From Clostridia bacterium (GTDB taxonomy: Bacteria > Bacillota > Clostridia > Oscillospirales > Acutalibacteraceae), in the NCBI GenBank assembly GCA_017436225.1, contig JAFSDM010000004.1, positions 36,816 to 100,815 on the forward strand: DNA of 64,000 nt, read 5' to 3'. Every line of letters begins with the position of its first letter. The stretch's first letter is position 1. A model generated the notes under the pieces. The model searched no databases, was not told the DNA's origin, and saw only the letters and a program-made list of their open reading frames with translations. Shown here piece by piece: positions 52,806 through 61,792 of this stretch. The translations under genes and the position numbers were made by a program.

Positions 52806-53582
52806 ATGGATAATTTGAAGTTGAATGATACTATTTGTTTTTATAGAAAAAAGCAAGGCTTAACGCAAGAGGAGCTTGCCGTAAAATTAGGTGTAACCAA
52901 TCAATCGGTATCTAAATGGGAGTCGGCACAGTGTTGTCCGGATATCAGTCTACTACCAAAGCTCGCCGATATATTTGGTATTAGTATCGACGAGCTGTTT
53001 GGGAAAGAGCCAAAGCCCACCACTAATAATTATGATTTGTGTACCGAATTTCCTTGGCCGGATGATGAAAAGCTACGTGTTGTTTTTGCGAAAGGTAGAA
53101 AAATTTTAGATAAATCCGACAATATTAACGAATGCATTAGCATCAGGTTTCCTCATGATTGTAATGAAACCACAAGGCAATATTTTAAGGTTGAGGTCTT
53201 TGGTAATATTTGCTGTGATGGAAGTATTAATGGCGATGTTATAGGCCACGGAATGATTGAGTGCAACCAAATAAATGGTGATATAAAAGAGTGTAAAAGC
53301 AACATTTCTTGCAAAGGCGATATAAACGGTGATGTTATTGCTGACGGTAATGTTGGTTGTGGTGATTCAATTAGCGGTAACGTAGGTTGCGGTGAAAATG
53401 TGGCTTGTGGAGATGGAATAGGCGGTAAAGTAACCTGTGGCGGAAGTATTACCTGCGGAGACGGTATAAATGGTGATGTCAAATGCGCTGGTAACATTGA
53501 ATGTGAGAAAATTGAAGGTAATGTTGAATGTGAGAAAATTGAAGGTAATGTTGAATGTAAAGGAAATATTATTTATAAATGA
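52806..53582 (+). CDS. XRE regulator fused to a cysteine-ladder beta-solenoid (bactofilin-like)
   Basis: 258 residues. HTH at ~4-63 (TQEELAVKLGVTNQSVSKWES). A linker with DEKLRVVFAKGRKI follows. From ~131 to the end runs a solenoid with 16-residue turns, consensus C-x-G-x-I-x-G-x-V-x-C-x-G-x-I-x. Cysteines 137, 153, 169, 185, 201, 217 and 233 are spaced exactly 16 apart; 195, 211 and 227 form a second column. 14 cysteines occur after residue 130. The last turns come from a 27-bp tandem duplication (EKIEGNVEC twice). It resembles polymer-forming/bactofilin domains. The cysteine columns suggest metal or redox chemistry, an inference. Confidence 0.85.
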   Translation: MDNLKLNDTICFYRKKQGLTQEELAVKLGVTNQSVSKWESAQCCPDISLLPKLADIFGISIDELFGKEPKPTTNNYDLCTEFPWPDDEKLRVVFAKGRKILDKSDNINECISIRFPHDCNETTRQYFKVEVFGNICCDGSINGDVIGHGMIECNQINGDIKECKSNISCKGDINGDVIADGNVGCGDSISGNVGCGENVACGDGIGGKVTCGGSITCGDGINGDVKCAGNIECEKIEGNVECEKIEGNVECKGNIIYK

Positions 53583-53587
53583 CATTA

Positions 53588-53629
53588 AAAACCCGTATTC
53601 CAATCCCCTTTTGGAATACGGGTTTTTTA
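53588..53629 (+). terminator. Terminator of the XRE-solenoid gene
   Basis: 16-bp stem AAAACCCGTATTCCAA / TTGGAATACGGGTTTT, 7-base loop, then TTATTTT. It is a very strong intrinsic terminator. Confidence 0.95.
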
Positions 53630-53703
53630 TTTTGCATATTTTAGGGTAGTGATAGTTGCAAAACATTAAAATTTTTGGTATATTTATTAAGGAGAGATTT
53701 TTC

Positions 53704-54417
53704 TTGTTGGTTAAACGCAAAATTAGTCTTAAAATAACTGTTTACTCTCTTGTGATTTTAATTATCGGCACAGCAGGTGCCATATTTGTTAAGGAACCTT
53801 TTTTGCTTTTCACAAACGGCAAAAGCAATCCGCCAAAAACGGTTATTGTAGATGCCGGCCACGGCGGGTTTGATGGCGGGGCGATTGTTGGCGATGTTTT
53901 GGAAAAGGATATAAACTTAAAAATTGCGAATTCACTTAGCAATATGCTACGGGCATCAGGCTTTAAGGTTATTTGCACAAGGACTGACGACTCATCTACT
54001 GAAAGTGACCCTACCGCCACCATTGCGGCAAGAAAACGAAGCGATTTAAACAACCGACTTGAAATTTTAAAGCAAAATCCCGACGCTATTTTTATAAGCA
54101 TACATCTTAACAAGTTTTCATCCCCCTCTGCCAAGGGGGCGCAGATGTTTTATGCGCCAAAAAACGAGAAGGCGCAAAAGCTTGCAGAATGCTTAAAAAA
54201 TTCGGTTAAGGATTTATTACAGCCAGAAAATCACAGAACCGTTAAGTCGGGTACAAAATCCACATTTTTGCTATACCATTCCCCTATTCCTGCAGTTATT
54301 GCGGAATGTGGTTTTATGAGCAACGGGAACGAATTTTCTCTTCTTCAAAATGAAAAATATCAGCGTGAAATGGCTTTTTCTTTACTTTGCGGAATTTTAA
54401 AATACTTTAACACTTAA
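53704..54417 (+). CDS. cwlD: Spore-cortex N-acetylmuramoyl-L-alanine amidase CwlD-like
   Basis: 237 residues using a TTG start at 53704, nine bases after SD AAGGAG; the longer frame from 53656 has no SD. N-terminal signal-anchor (~8-32). Amidase_3 zinc sites: VIVDAGHGGFDGGA (His), LEKDINLKIA (Glu), SIHLNKF (His) and the catalytic Glu in AVIAECGFMSN. CwlD makes muramic-delta-lactam in spore cortex, so it suggests a spore-forming lineage; a vegetative amidase is the alternative. Confidence 0.85.
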   Translation: MLVKRKISLKITVYSLVILIIGTAGAIFVKEPFLLFTNGKSNPPKTVIVDAGHGGFDGGAIVGDVLEKDINLKIANSLSNMLRASGFKVICTRTDDSSTESDPTATIAARKRSDLNNRLEILKQNPDAIFISIHLNKFSSPSAKGAQMFYAPKNEKAQKLAECLKNSVKDLLQPENHRTVKSGTKSTFLLYHSPIPAVIAECGFMSNGNEFSLLQNEKYQREMAFSLLCGILKYFNT

Positions 54418-54433
54418 AGGACGTGAAATTTTT

Positions 54434-55822
54434 ATGCCACCAAAGGTTAAAACCTTATTTGTATGTACTTCCTGCGGGATGGAGCACCCTAAATGGTCGG
54501 GCAAATGTATGGGTTGCGGAGAGTGGAATACTCTTGAAGAGATTACCGTATCTCCCGCCGCGACTAAAAACTTTTCAGCCGCTTCGGCTATTTCTTCGGT
54601 ACGCTCAAATCTTACTGCGCCCACGCCCATAAACGAGATTGACATTACTAACGAGCACAGGTTTGACACAGGCATTGGTGAGCTTAACCGTGTACTGGGT
54701 GGCGGTATTGTAAAGGGCTCTGTTGTACTGCTCAGCGGTGACCCAGGTATAGGAAAATCCACAATACTTCTTCAAGTATCGGGCAATATTGCCGAAAATC
54801 GCAACGTTTTATATGTAACGGGTGAAGAATCGGCAAATCAGTTAAAGCTACGTGCAAAAAGACTTAGAGTAAATAGTGAGAAGCTTTTGGTGCTTTCGCA
54901 GACCGACGTTTTAGCAATATGTGACACCATTTCGGGGAGCAAACCCGACCTTGTTGTAATAGATTCTATTCAGACTATGAATTTAGAAGGTGTAAATTCA
55001 TCATCGGGAAGCATTACTCAGGTTAGAGAATGCACCGCTATGCTTATTCACCTTGCAAAAAGCCTTGAGATCCCCATTATTATAGTTGGCCACATTAACA
55101 AGGGGGGCGATATTGCGGGGCCTAAAATTATGGAGCATATGGTTGACACCGTTTTATATTTTGAAGGTGACAGAATTAACTCCTACCGTATTTTAAGAGC
55201 CATTAAAAACCGATTTGGCTCTACCAACGAAATCGGCGTTTTTGAAATGCTTGAAAACGGTCTTACCGAAGTTGAAAATCCATCGGCTATGCTTCTTTCG
55301 GGAAGAACAAGCGGAATTTCAGGTTCTTCGGTTTCCTGCATTATGGAAGGCTCACGCCCGATTTTTGCCGAAGTACAAAGCCTTGTTACCCCCACCGGAT
55401 TTGGTAATCCCAGAAGAATGTCTACCGGTTTTGATTACAACCGAATGAATTTGCTTTTAGCAGTTTTAGAAAAACGCTGCGGAATGTTCTTTAGCAATTT
55501 AGACACCTACTTAAATGTTGTAGGCGGACTGAGGCTTGATGAAACCGCCGCCGATTTAGCCGTTATATTCTCGCTTGTTTCGGGCATTAAGGACGCCCCG
55601 CTTGATGATGATATTGTTTTCTTTGGCGAGGTTGGTCTTTCGGGCGAAATAAGAAGTGTGCCCAGAGCCACCCTAAGAGTATTGGAGGCCGAGCGTTTGG
55701 GCTTTAAAAAATGCGTACTCCCTCGCTCTTGCTATAAGCAGTTAATGAGCGCTACTATCCCCGATAGTATTGAGCTTATTTACGTTCGCACCGTTAGGGA
55801 AGCTATTGACCTTGTTTTCTAG
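54434..55822 (+). CDS. radA: DNA repair protein RadA
   Basis: 462 residues. N-terminal C4 zinc finger (CTSCG...CMGCGEW), RecA-like core with Walker A SGDPGIGKSTI and the RadA-specific KNRFGSTNE motif. C-terminal Lon-like domain (FFGEVGLSGEIRSVPRATLR). Branch-migration helicase for recombination. SD AAAGGACG. It lies 16 bases after cwlD. Confidence 0.96.
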   Translation: MPPKVKTLFVCTSCGMEHPKWSGKCMGCGEWNTLEEITVSPAATKNFSAASAISSVRSNLTAPTPINEIDITNEHRFDTGIGELNRVLGGGIVKGSVVLLSGDPGIGKSTILLQVSGNIAENRNVLYVTGEESANQLKLRAKRLRVNSEKLLVLSQTDVLAICDTISGSKPDLVVIDSIQTMNLEGVNSSSGSITQVRECTAMLIHLAKSLEIPIIIVGHINKGGDIAGPKIMEHMVDTVLYFEGDRINSYRILRAIKNRFGSTNEIGVFEMLENGLTEVENPSAMLLSGRTSGISGSSVSCIMEGSRPIFAEVQSLVTPTGFGNPRRMSTGFDYNRMNLLLAVLEKRCGMFFSNLDTYLNVVGGLRLDETAADLAVIFSLVSGIKDAPLDDDIVFFGEVGLSGEIRSVPRATLRVLEAERLGFKKCVLPRSCYKQLMSATIPDSIELIYVRTVREAIDLVF

Positions 55823-55951
55823 TTTAGCGAAAATTTTTCGCCTTTCCTTAAAATTCTCACATCCGTTTATTTTGCCTGACAGATGCTCTTCTGCGCTGAG
55901 CAGACAGTATCCGTTATCACTGTAAGCACAGTTTTTATTACACATAAGCAT
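55742..55951 (-). CDS. Small Cys-rich protein, convergent with radA
   Basis: 69 residues. CNKNCAYSDNGYC...GCENF gives a C-x3-C-x7-C...C metal-site pattern common in tiny Clostridia proteins of unknown function. SD AAGGAGAG lies 8 bases before the ATG and is the 3' arm of the upstream terminator hairpin. The last ~27 codons overlap radA in antisense. Confidence 0.65.
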   Translation of the reverse strand: MLMCNKNCAYSDNGYCLLSAEEHLSGKINGCENFKERRKIFAKLENKVNSFPNGANVNKLNTIGDSSAH

Positions 55952-55998
55952 TAAAAAATCTCTCCTTACAGGTAGTATTACCTTAAAGGAGAGATTTT
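55952..55998 (-). terminator. Terminator of the NUDIX gene that also holds the next gene's SD
   Basis: On the minus strand AAAATCTCTCCTT (55998-55986) pairs perfectly (13 bp) with AAGGAGAGATTTT (55967-55955), with an inner AGGTA/TACCT stem and a following TTTTTTAA run. The AAGGAGAG is also the Shine-Dalgarno of the 69-residue gene. Confidence 0.85.
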
Positions 55999-56000
55999 AT

Positions 56001-56462
56001 TTACCCTAAAAATTCAAATTGCCAATTACCGTTTTCTTTATAACTGAACAGCTCTTCCAATGAATCGTCTTCAAATATTTTTAGCATATGCTCGAATGTG
56101 TTGGCAAGGGGCATTGTATCGAGCTCGGCACGTTTAACCCAAAAAGCTTCGCCTTCGGATGATGATTTGACTTCGCCTTCAAAATCGTTAGTTTTATAAA
56201 GCAAAACAATATATCGGGCGGTTACACCGTTTCTTTCAGTTTGCCACTGTTTTATTCCGCAAAGTTTGGGGTGTTTTATCTTTATTCCTGTTTCTTCGGC
56301 AACTTCACGAATTACAGCTTTTGTAAAAGATTCACCGTTTTCAACGTGACCTCCGGGGAAGGCCATACCGGGCCAACGGTCTGTTTCCTTTCGTTTTTGA
56401 ACAAGCACATTTCCGTTATTATCATACACCATACACATATTTGTTAAAATTACGTTTTCCAT
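56001..56462 (-). CDS. NUDIX hydrolase (MutT-like)
   Basis: 153 residues. NUDIX box GGHVENGESFTKAVIREVAEETGI is complete. The N-terminal ILTNMCMVYDNNGNVLVQKR and AFWVKRAELDTMPLA are typical of Firmicutes 8-oxo-dGTP diphosphatase-like proteins. Single gene; its terminator reaches into the next gene. Confidence 0.88.
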   Translation of the reverse strand: MENVILTNMCMVYDNNGNVLVQKRKETDRWPGMAFPGGHVENGESFTKAVIREVAEETGIKIKHPKLCGIKQWQTERNGVTARYIVLLYKTNDFEGEVKSSSEGEAFWVKRAELDTMPLANTFEHMLKIFEDDSLEELFSYKENGNWQFEFLG

Positions 56463-56528
56463 CTTTACACCCGATTTTTTTATTTTTAATTATTATACTA
56501 CAAACGACACAAAATGAAAAGGCTTTTA

Positions 56529-56557
56529 TTGACTTAAAAATTTGCTCGTGATATACT
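56529..56557 (+). promoter_or_regulatory. Promoter of the SGNH hydrolase gene
   Basis: TTGACT (56529-56534), 17-base spacer, TATACT (56552-56557). Confidence 0.75.
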
Positions 56558-56589
56558 AAAATTATAATAATCTTTTAGGATGTGATTTT

Positions 56590-57243
56590 ATGCTTAAAAA
56601 ATATGCAAGAATTGGAATTACAGGCGCTAGCGTTACCGATTGTGGAAGAGCAAGACCTGTTGGTTGCCGTAACACAGGACTTGGTAACGGATACGCATTT
56701 TTTATTGATACCGCCCTTTCTGCCCTTTATCCGGAACAGAAAATTTGGGTGGATAACACCGGTATTGCCGGAAACACCTCTAGAGCGTTGCTTGCCCGTT
56801 TGGATGATGATGTTTTAAGCAGAAAACCCGATTTACTTATAATTATGACCGGTATGAACAACGTTTGGCGTCATTTTGATATTGGTACCCACTTCCCCGA
56901 AGACGTTGAAAAATTGGATATAGAGCACTTTGAAGACGACGTGCGCCAAATGATTGAAAAAACTCTGGCTACAGGCTGCAAACTTATTCTTGCTACAATT
57001 TTCTTTTTAGAGCCTAATAAAAATGATCCTATTAGAAAAATGTGCGATGAATATAATGCAGTAGTTAAAAAATTAGCCGACGAATACGGCACCTACTTCT
57101 GTGACGTTCAAGCCGCTTTCGATAAATTTATGGAAAAAGAAAGTGCATACCTTTTAGCTTTTGACAGAATACACCCAAATGCTACAGGTCATTATATTAT
57201 TGCAAACGAACTTTTAAAGGTTATTGAAACTGTTGAACTTTAA
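56590..57243 (+). CDS. SGNH/GDSL hydrolase
   Basis: 217 residues, cytoplasmic. Block I ITGASVTDCGR (catalytic Ser), block III TGMNNVWRHFD (Asn) and block V FDRIHPNATGH (Asp and His). Esterase or deacetylase; the substrate is unknown. SD AGGATG, own promoter and strong terminator. Confidence 0.85.
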   Translation: MLKKYARIGITGASVTDCGRARPVGCRNTGLGNGYAFFIDTALSALYPEQKIWVDNTGIAGNTSRALLARLDDDVLSRKPDLLIIMTGMNNVWRHFDIGTHFPEDVEKLDIEHFEDDVRQMIEKTLATGCKLILATIFFLEPNKNDPIRKMCDEYNAVVKKLADEYGTYFCDVQAAFDKFMEKESAYLLAFDRIHPNATGHYIIANELLKVIETVEL

Positions 57244-57258
57244 TCTGTTAAAAATAGC

Positions 57259-57293
57259 AAAAAGTTGTTCGGATAAAACCGAACAACTTTTTT
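57259..57293. terminator. Bidirectional terminator between SGNH and MGMT genes
   Basis: 14-bp stem AAAAAGTTGTTCGG / CCGAACAACTTTTT, 6-base loop, U-tracts on both strands. Confidence 0.93.
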
Positions 57294-57295
57294 AT

Positions 57296-57598
57296 TTACA
57301 TTCCGTATTTAGTTAAATCCACCGTGCCATCCTTTTCAAAGATTATTCCTTCGGCTTCCAGCAATTCTCTTTGCCTGTTTCCTCCGCCAAAAGCAAAAGC
57401 TTCGGCTACTCTGCCTTCACGGTTTACTACCCTGTGGCAAGGAATAACACCCGGTTTTGGATTATTATGAAGTGCGTAGCCTACCACTCTTGCCCAGCGC
57501 GGATTACCCGCCAGCATTGCAACCTGACCGTAGGTTGCTACCTTGCCTTTTGGAATGGCAGATACCACGTTATAAATTCTTTCAAAAACGCCGCTCAC
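57296..57598 (-). CDS. MGMT family DNA-binding/alkyltransferase domain protein
   Basis: 100 residues, GTG start, SD GGGGGAG. HTH PKGKVATYGQVAMLAG with arginine finger NPRWARVVGYAL and active-site PCHRVV intact. Only the C-terminal Ogt domain is present. It keeps the acceptor Cys, so it may repair O6-alkylguanine, unlike the Cys-less ATL proteins. Confidence 0.88.
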   Translation of the reverse strand: MSGVFERIYNVVSAIPKGKVATYGQVAMLAGNPRWARVVGYALHNNPKPGVIPCHRVVNREGRVAEAFAFGGGNRQRELLEAEGIIFEKDGTVDLTKYGM

Positions 57599-57635
57599 GG
57601 TTCTCCCCCTTTAATAATATTATACCTTAAAAAGC

Positions 57636-57669
57636 AAGGGATTATTTCGGTTAAACGAAACAATCCCTT
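57636..57669 (-). terminator. Terminator of the 184-residue gene
   Basis: On the minus strand AAGGGATTGTTTCG pairs with CGAAATAATCCCTT (one internal mismatch), followed by GCTTTTTAAGG. Confidence 0.8.
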
Positions 57670-57675
57670 AATTTT

Positions 57676-58230
57676 TTAAAAATTTGAACTTTTGCATCTT
57701 TCTTGAACGGTGGATAAAAACCAACAATAAAGCGCTTCGCCTAACTCTTGGTAGATTGGGTCGCCATCATGTGAGCAGAGCATTGCAAAGGTTTGACCTA
57801 CTCTGCGGTCAACCTCGGTGCCTCTACGGAAGGAAAGATAATAGAAAGAAAATGCGCCGGTATCAGAAGATTTTTCAAAAAGGTTATTATCTAAAAGGTT
57901 AAGCTCATCGAAAAATGCTGTTCTTGCCGCGTTGGCGACAGTAATATTAGGGCAAAATTCTTCCAAGCCTGCCATTACGGTAAAGGAAAGCAACAATACC
58001 TTTTGGGTAATAAGGCTTTCACTATCATCTTCAGAAATGGTAAGTTCATCCTTTTTGCAGACCGAAACAAAATCCTCGGCAAGCTGTTTGCCAAGCTTTT
58101 TAGCCTTTTCTATATTACCTTTTGCTTTTTCGTTTTCATATTCTGCAAGGTCGCCGTAAAGCTCCTTGTTCCTTTTAACATCATTTGATGGCTTTTCACC
58201 AACAATTTTCATATCACTGTCTTGAAACAT
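57676..58230 (-). CDS. Conserved hypothetical helical protein
   Basis: 184 residues, not recognised. Acidic and helical, with GLEEFCPNITVANAARTAFFDEL and FYYLSFRRGTEVDRRVGQTFA. No membrane segment. SD GGGTGAG. Downstream end of the rpoD-rrf2-TSCPD series. Confidence 0.65.
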   Translation of the reverse strand: MFQDSDMKIVGEKPSNDVKRNKELYGDLAEYENEKAKGNIEKAKKLGKQLAEDFVSVCKKDELTISEDDSESLITQKVLLLSFTVMAGLEEFCPNITVANAARTAFFDELNLLDNNLFEKSSDTGAFSFYYLSFRRGTEVDRRVGQTFAMLCSHDGDPIYQELGEALYCWFLSTVQERCKSSNF

Positions 58231-58248
58231 TTACTCACCCACTTTAAC

Positions 58249-58503
58249 TTATAAGTTTTGCTCCTTTGCCTGTTTTAAAGCTTGGGCTAATTGGTCGGGA
58301 CAGGATGTGCCTTTAAAGCCACAGTTAATTCCCTCTAATCTATTTATAACTTCACCAATATTCATACCCGCTACAAGCGAAGATATACCCTTGGTGTTTC
58401 CGTTACAGCCGCCCTCATACTTGACTGAAACAACGGTTTGACCCTCTAACTCAATAACAATTGCACGGGAACAAACACCTCTTGTTTTGTATGTAAACTG
58501 CAT
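58249..58503 (-). CDS. TIGR03905-type TSCPD domain protein
   Basis: 84 residues. Family pattern: TRGVCSRAIVIELEGQTV, GGCNGNTKGISSLVAGM and FKGTSCPDQLAQAL. The T-S-C-P-D motif is also found near the C-terminus of class II ribonucleotide reductases, so a link to ribonucleotide reduction is possible. Located 14 bases after rrf2. Confidence 0.92.
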   Translation of the reverse strand: MQFTYKTRGVCSRAIVIELEGQTVVSVKYEGGCNGNTKGISSLVAGMNIGEVINRLEGINCGFKGTSCPDQLAQALKQAKEQNL

Positions 58504-58517
58504 TTATTACTATCCTT

Positions 58518-58907
58518 TCATTTTTTAAAGGTTACTTCTGAAAGTTTTTTACGCATATACTTAGTTATATCTGAAAAAACATCCTTATACTCACAAAATC
58601 CATTTGGATGCGTGCATCCACAGCTACCGTCGGTATGGCAACGGCTAAGATTTAGCGGACCGTAAATTTCCTCCACAACCTGCAGCAGAGTTATTTCACT
58701 TGCGGGGCTGGCTAAAATATAACCGCCTTTATTACCCTTAAATGATTTTACAATTCCGCCTTGGACCAAGCGGTGTAATATTTTAAGGGTAAACCTTAAT
58801 GTGACACCCGTTTTTTCAGAAATTCCTGCGGCATCTATTCTGTCAGTGCTTTCTGCAAGGCAGGATATTATTCTAATAGCGTAATCTGTTTCGTTATTTA
58901 AAAACAT
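58518..58907 (-). CDS. Rrf2 family regulator with Fe-S cysteine cluster
   Basis: 129 residues. Winged HTH (IDAAGISEKTGVTLRFTLKIL). C-terminal cysteines C-HTDGS-C-G-C-THPNGF-C suit a [2Fe-2S] site as in IscR-like sensors. Begins 10 bases after rpoD, so it is cotranscribed with the sigma factor. Targets unknown. Confidence 0.9.
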   Translation of the reverse strand: MFLNNETDYAIRIISCLAESTDRIDAAGISEKTGVTLRFTLKILHRLVQGGIVKSFKGNKGGYILASPASEITLLQVVEEIYGPLNLSRCHTDGSCGCTHPNGFCEYKDVFSDITKYMRKKLSEVTFKK

Positions 58908-58917
58908 AGCTTAAACC

Positions 58918-59988
58918 TTATTTATCCTTAAACTTATTACTTCTTACGGGGTGACGAAGCTTGCGAAGTGCCTTTGCCTCAATCTGTCGAATTCTTTCAC
59001 GGGTAACATTAAACTCGCTACCAACCTCTTCAAGAGTATGACAGCGACCATCCTTAAGACCGAAACGAAGTCTGATAACCGATTCCTCCCTTGGGGTTAA
59101 GGTGCGAAGAACGCTATCAATATCCTCATTTGTAATGGTTTTAAGTGCAGCATCATCGGGGGCCATAGCATCCTTATCGTGGATAAAGTCCACAAGGCGG
59201 CTATCCTCCTCGGGACCGATAGGAGTTTCCATAGAAACGGGCTCCTGTGCTACACGCATAATTTCGCGAACACGCTCAACCGAAAGCTCCATCTTTTCGG
59301 CGATAACTTCCTCAGTAGGCTCGCAGCCGTTTTCGTGCAAAAGCTGACTTTGAACCTTTTTAAGACGGTTGATTGTTTCAACCATATGAACGGGAATACG
59401 AATGGTTCTTGCCTGGTCGGCAATGGCACGTGTTATAGCCTGACGAATCCACCAGGTTGCATAGGTAGAGAACTTAAAGCCTTTAGTATGGTCGAATTTT
59501 TCAACCGCTTTAATAAGACCCACGTTGCCTTCCTGAATTAAATCAAGGAAGTGCATACCTCTGCCAACATATTTTTTTGCAATACTTACAACCAGTCGAA
59601 GGTTGGCCTCGGTAAGGCGCTTTTTAGCGTTATCATCACCCTCACGAATGCGAAGGGCAAGTTCAATTTCCTCGTTACCGCTTAAAAGAGGTACACGACC
59701 GATTTCCTTTAAATAAACCTTAACTGGGTCATCTAAAGAAATTACGTCAATATTTGAGATATCCTCATCAAGATTTTCAGCATCAATCTCCTCTAATGCT
59801 AATTCATCAACCGTTGGCTCATCAAAATCAAGTTCCAAAACGGGCGGCTCGGCAGATAGGGATTCTATATCCTCGGGAATACTATCTAAATCACCAAATT
59901 CATCCTGCTCTTGCTCTTTTTCTAATTCATCAAGTGGTTTTAAAACCTTCTTGGTTGCCTCTTCAGTATTTTTAATATCCTTATTCAT
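58918..59988 (-). CDS. rpoD: RNA polymerase primary sigma factor (sigma-70/SigA)
   Basis: 356 residues. An acidic N-terminal region is followed by region 1.2 ([17 protein letters not shown]), region 2 ([38 protein letters not shown]), region 3 ([13 protein letters not shown]) and region 4.2 HTH ([19 protein letters not shown]). It reads the TTGACA/TATAAT promoters seen across this window. The ATG is preceded by SD AAAGGAGC at the dnaG end. Confidence 0.97.
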   Translation of the reverse strand: MNKDIKNTEEATKKVLKPLDELEKEQEQDEFGDLDSIPEDIESLSAEPPVLELDFDEPTVDELALEEIDAENLDEDISNIDVISLDDPVKVYLKEIGRVPLLSGNEEIELALRIREGDDNAKKRLTEANLRLVVSIAKKYVGRGMHFLDLIQEGNVGLIKAVEKFDHTKGFKFSTYATWWIRQAITRAIADQARTIRIPVHMVETINRLKKVQSQLLHENGCEPTEEVIAEKMELSVERVREIMRVAQEPVSMETPIGPEEDSRLVDFIHDKDAMAPDDAALKTITNEDIDSVLRTLTPREESVIRLRFGLKDGRCHTLEEVGSEFNVTRERIRQIEAKALRKLRHPVRSNKFKDK

Positions 59989-59990
59989 AA

Positions 59991-61760
59991 TCAGTTGCTC
60001 CTTTTTTTATCCTGAATTATTTTTTCCATTTGCTTTGCCCAATCATCATCGTCAAGCTTACCAAGCTCTGAGGGCGAGGCGATTTCTTTTTCCTTTTCCA
60101 ACACCTTTATGGCATCGGTCAGGCTTTTTTTAGGGTCAATAAAGGGACCTTTCCCGTTTTGCAGGGATGCCATATAACCCATTTCCTCAGGCGAGAATTC
60201 ATCGCCAAAAAGAGATATATCAAACCTTTCAGATGGGCCACGAAGGCAATTTGAAACAGCTTTGAAAATGCGCTTATTAACATCCGACATCATATTATCC
60301 GCCGAAAAGGTGTCATCGGGCGGCAACAAATCGGGGTGCGACATTATTACCGAAATAATCATTTCTTCTGCCAGGACTGCGCGCTGGTTGGTGCGTTTTA
60401 GTGGATTTACTTCATTATTTTTATAAACGGGTTTAATAAGCGCCCCTATTTCCTTTTTTGTTTGAGCCTTACGCTTTGCATAACGCATTTTTTCAATCTC
60501 TTTAACCAAGGTGGACTTAGTTATTCCGTACTGCTCTGAAAGGCGCCCCGCATATAAATCAACCGTTATGGGACTGCTAATTGTGGCGAGCGCCTCAGCG
60601 GCAAGATTTAAATATTTTGTTTTGCCATCGGCGGTGGAAGTATCAAGCCCCTCAGCCGCCATAAAGAGTTTATATTCAATTTCATTAACGGCACCCTCTA
60701 AAAGCGCTTTAAAGCGTTCAGGACCGTTTTTCTTAATAAATTCATCGGGGTCTTTACCGTCGGGAATGGATAACACCCTAACCTTAAGACCCGATTCGCT
60801 AAGAGTTTCGGTGGCTCTTGCAACCGCTTTTTGACCTGCTGCATCACTATCGAAGCCTAGCACAATTTCATTGGTATAGCGTGCTATAAGCCTTGCTTGT
60901 TCGCTTGTAAAGGCGGTGCCGAGCGTACCTATGGTATTTTCAAAGCCTGCTTTGTGAAGTGAAACAACATCCATATTTCCCTCTACAACAAGCAACTGCT
61001 TGGAACAGTGATTTTTAGCAAAATTAAAGCCAAAGAGGGTTTTGCTTTTTTTGTAAACAGGGGTATCGGAAGTATTTACATACTTGCCGCCCTTATCTTC
61101 ATTAGGGTGGCGCCTACCGCTAAAGCCTACCACCTTACCGTTAATTTCTATTATAGGAAACATAACGCGGTTTCTAAAGCGGTCATAATATCCGCCCTTG
61201 CTACCTTTGGTTATAACATTAGCCTGTTCCATATCTGAAAGGCTAAAGCCCTGTGCCTTAAGGTGCTTTAAAAGAGCATCCCATTCATTTGGGGCGGAGC
61301 CTAAACCAAAATGCTTAATTGTTTTTACATCAAGCCCTCTACCCAAAAGATAATCCAGCGCCCATTTGCCTTCGGGCGTGAATAGATGGTTATGAAAAAA
61401 TCTGGCCGACTCTTTATTGATTTCGTAAACCTTATTTTTAAGTTTAAGGTAAGAATCATCATAATCGCCTTCGGGAATGGTGACACCTGCTCTGTCGGCG
61501 AGTTTTTTTACCGCTTCTATATAATCTAAATTTTCTATTTTGCGAATAAAGCTGAACACATCACCGCCTGCGCCGCAACCGAAGCAATAAAATGAGCTTG
61601 TATCGGTATAAACGGTAAAGGAGGGTGTTTTTTCGTTATGGAATGGGCAAAGACCGTTTAAGTTTCTACCCGCTCTTTTCAAATTGACATAGGATGAAAT
61701 TACGTCATCAATAGGATTTTTATATTTGATTTCCATAATTACTTCTTCGGGTATTCTCAA
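59991..61760 (-). CDS. dnaG: DNA primase DnaG
   Basis: 589 residues with a TTG start (SD GAGGTGAG). CHC2-type zinc finger ([11 protein letters not shown]...CFGCGAGG), catalytic core, TOPRIM ([14 protein letters not shown] and [11 protein letters not shown]) and a C-terminal DnaB-binding region (~440-589). Order dGTPase-dnaG-rpoD is the common Firmicutes macromolecular-synthesis arrangement. Confidence 0.97.
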   Translation of the reverse strand: MRIPEEVIMEIKYKNPIDDVISSYVNLKRAGRNLNGLCPFHNEKTPSFTVYTDTSSFYCFGCGAGGDVFSFIRKIENLDYIEAVKKLADRAGVTIPEGDYDDSYLKLKNKVYEINKESARFFHNHLFTPEGKWALDYLLGRGLDVKTIKHFGLGSAPNEWDALLKHLKAQGFSLSDMEQANVITKGSKGGYYDRFRNRVMFPIIEINGKVVGFSGRRHPNEDKGGKYVNTSDTPVYKKSKTLFGFNFAKNHCSKQLLVVEGNMDVVSLHKAGFENTIGTLGTAFTSEQARLIARYTNEIVLGFDSDAAGQKAVARATETLSESGLKVRVLSIPDGKDPDEFIKKNGPERFKALLEGAVNEIEYKLFMAAEGLDTSTADGKTKYLNLAAEALATISSPITVDLYAGRLSEQYGITKSTLVKEIEKMRYAKRKAQTKKEIGALIKPVYKNNEVNPLKRTNQRAVLAEEMIISVIMSHPDLLPPDDTFSADNMMSDVNKRIFKAVSNCLRGPSERFDISLFGDEFSPEEMGYMASLQNGKGPFIDPKKSLTDAIKVLEKEKEIASPSELGKLDDDDWAKQMEKIIQDKKRSN

Positions 61761-61792
61761 ACGCTCACCTCATTTCTTAAAAATAATTTATT

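Noticed and set aside
53153-53497. Proline-rich minus-strand ORF
   Set aside because: Reverse frame of the Gly/Cys solenoid repeats; its repeats merely mirror them.
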